From NCBI GenBank assembly GCA_037133755.1, contig JBAXNN010000015.1, positions 1-58,038 on the forward strand: 58,038 nucleotides of DNA, written 5' to 3'. Made by a program: the position numbers and the translations under genes. How positions within the stretch are numbered: the first letter of the stretch is position 1; every line of letters begins with the position of its first letter. This document shows positions 57,937-58,038 of this stretch, piece by piece. The notes beneath the pieces were generated by a model. It saw only the letters and a program-made list of their open reading frames with translations. It had not been told where the DNA came from and searched no databases. The DNA comes from F1-60-MAGs149 sp037133755. GTDB lineage: Bacteria > Actinomycetota > Thermoleophilia > Gaiellales > F1-60-MAGs149.

Positions 57937-58038
57937 GCGCCGCAGGCGCGGGCGGCGGGCACGATCCGAACTCGCGGCGGCCAGATCCCGAATCACGGGC
58001 GGGGTCCGGGCCCATAATGTCCACGATGACCGACCGAC
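57923..58038 (+). CDS. start of a gene running off the window, MTDR N-terminus
   Basis: Either ATG 57923 or ATG 58025 could be the start; they are 102 bp (34 codons) apart in the same frame. If 57923 is used, residues 5-34 are Gly/Arg-rich low complexity. The shared promoter and MTDR start suggest a paralogue of the divergent glycosyltransferase, but only a few codons are visible. Confidence 0.35.
57984..58038 (+). repeat. 55-bp direct repeat, unit 2 (contains cassette copy C)
   Basis: Perfect copy of 57882-57936, ending at the window edge, so the true repeat may be longer. Confidence 0.9.

Overview
The window is a high-GC, gene-dense chromosomal segment of an actinomycete-like bacterium. 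Several features suggest an Actinomycetota lineage near Thermoleophilia/Solirubrobacterales: lysyl-PG-synthase-like DUF2156 protein, an LLM-class flavin oxidoreductase, secreted proteins with a C-terminal 'sensitised beta-sandwich' tail of the type common in Solirubrobacter relatives, and pervasive TANNNT boxes 6-7 nt before start codons (leaderless mRNAs, as in mycobacteria). This placement is an inference; no rRNA or other decisive marker is present. I saw no tRNA, rRNA, CRISPR array, prophage or transposase.

Left part (1-32 kb): a truncated DUF4287/DUF1801 gene; a lipoprotein; a moxR-DUF58-transglutaminase operon (minus strand, 5.7 to 1.1 kb); secreted proteins (pentapeptide repeat, TIM-barrel, B-repeat protein); a DUF4258/DUF2283 pair with a degenerate second copy; a GATase; a DUF2156 membrane protein followed by a 34-residue membrane microprotein; a MOSC protein; a DUF347 membrane protein, a secreted HNH nuclease and a cupredoxin lipoprotein linked by two identical 20-bp inverted repeats; a divergent histidine kinase/response regulator pair; a large secreted repeat protein; a PQQ-type propeller; a TRIC-like channel; a serine hydrolase; an HTH-nucleotidyltransferase with a palindromic operator; and an ACT-type permease with a cyclase and a hydrolase. 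A siroheme sulfite/nitrite reductase fused to two rhodanese-like domains sits behind a SAM-I riboswitch (32.2 kb).

Right part (32-58 kb): an MFS transporter, typA with a structured 134-bp tandem repeat behind it, an aminotransferase, a multicopper oxidase, a second serine hydrolase, a P1-family (DmpA-like) peptidase, a prolyl-aminopeptidase-like hydrolase and an amidase. Then comes a nitrogen/C1 block: soxBDAG (heterotetrameric sarcosine oxidase, minus strand) diverges from two zinc alcohol dehydrogenases and a topaquinone copper amine oxidase (plus strand). The two sides share an overlapping -35 region. Together with the ACT-type permease upstream, this reads as an amine/N-methyl-amine catabolic region that yields aldehydes, formaldehyde equivalents, ammonia and H2O2. 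The right end holds an LLM oxidoreductase, an ATP-grasp ligase, a 14-TM drug-type MFS and a glycosyltransferase whose promoter and start codon are copied twice more, in inverted orientation, at the window edge.

Genome style: genes are tightly packed, five convergent pairs overlap by exactly four bases (CTAG or CTAA), and more than 20 genes have a -10 box placed so that transcription would begin at or within a base or two of the start codon.
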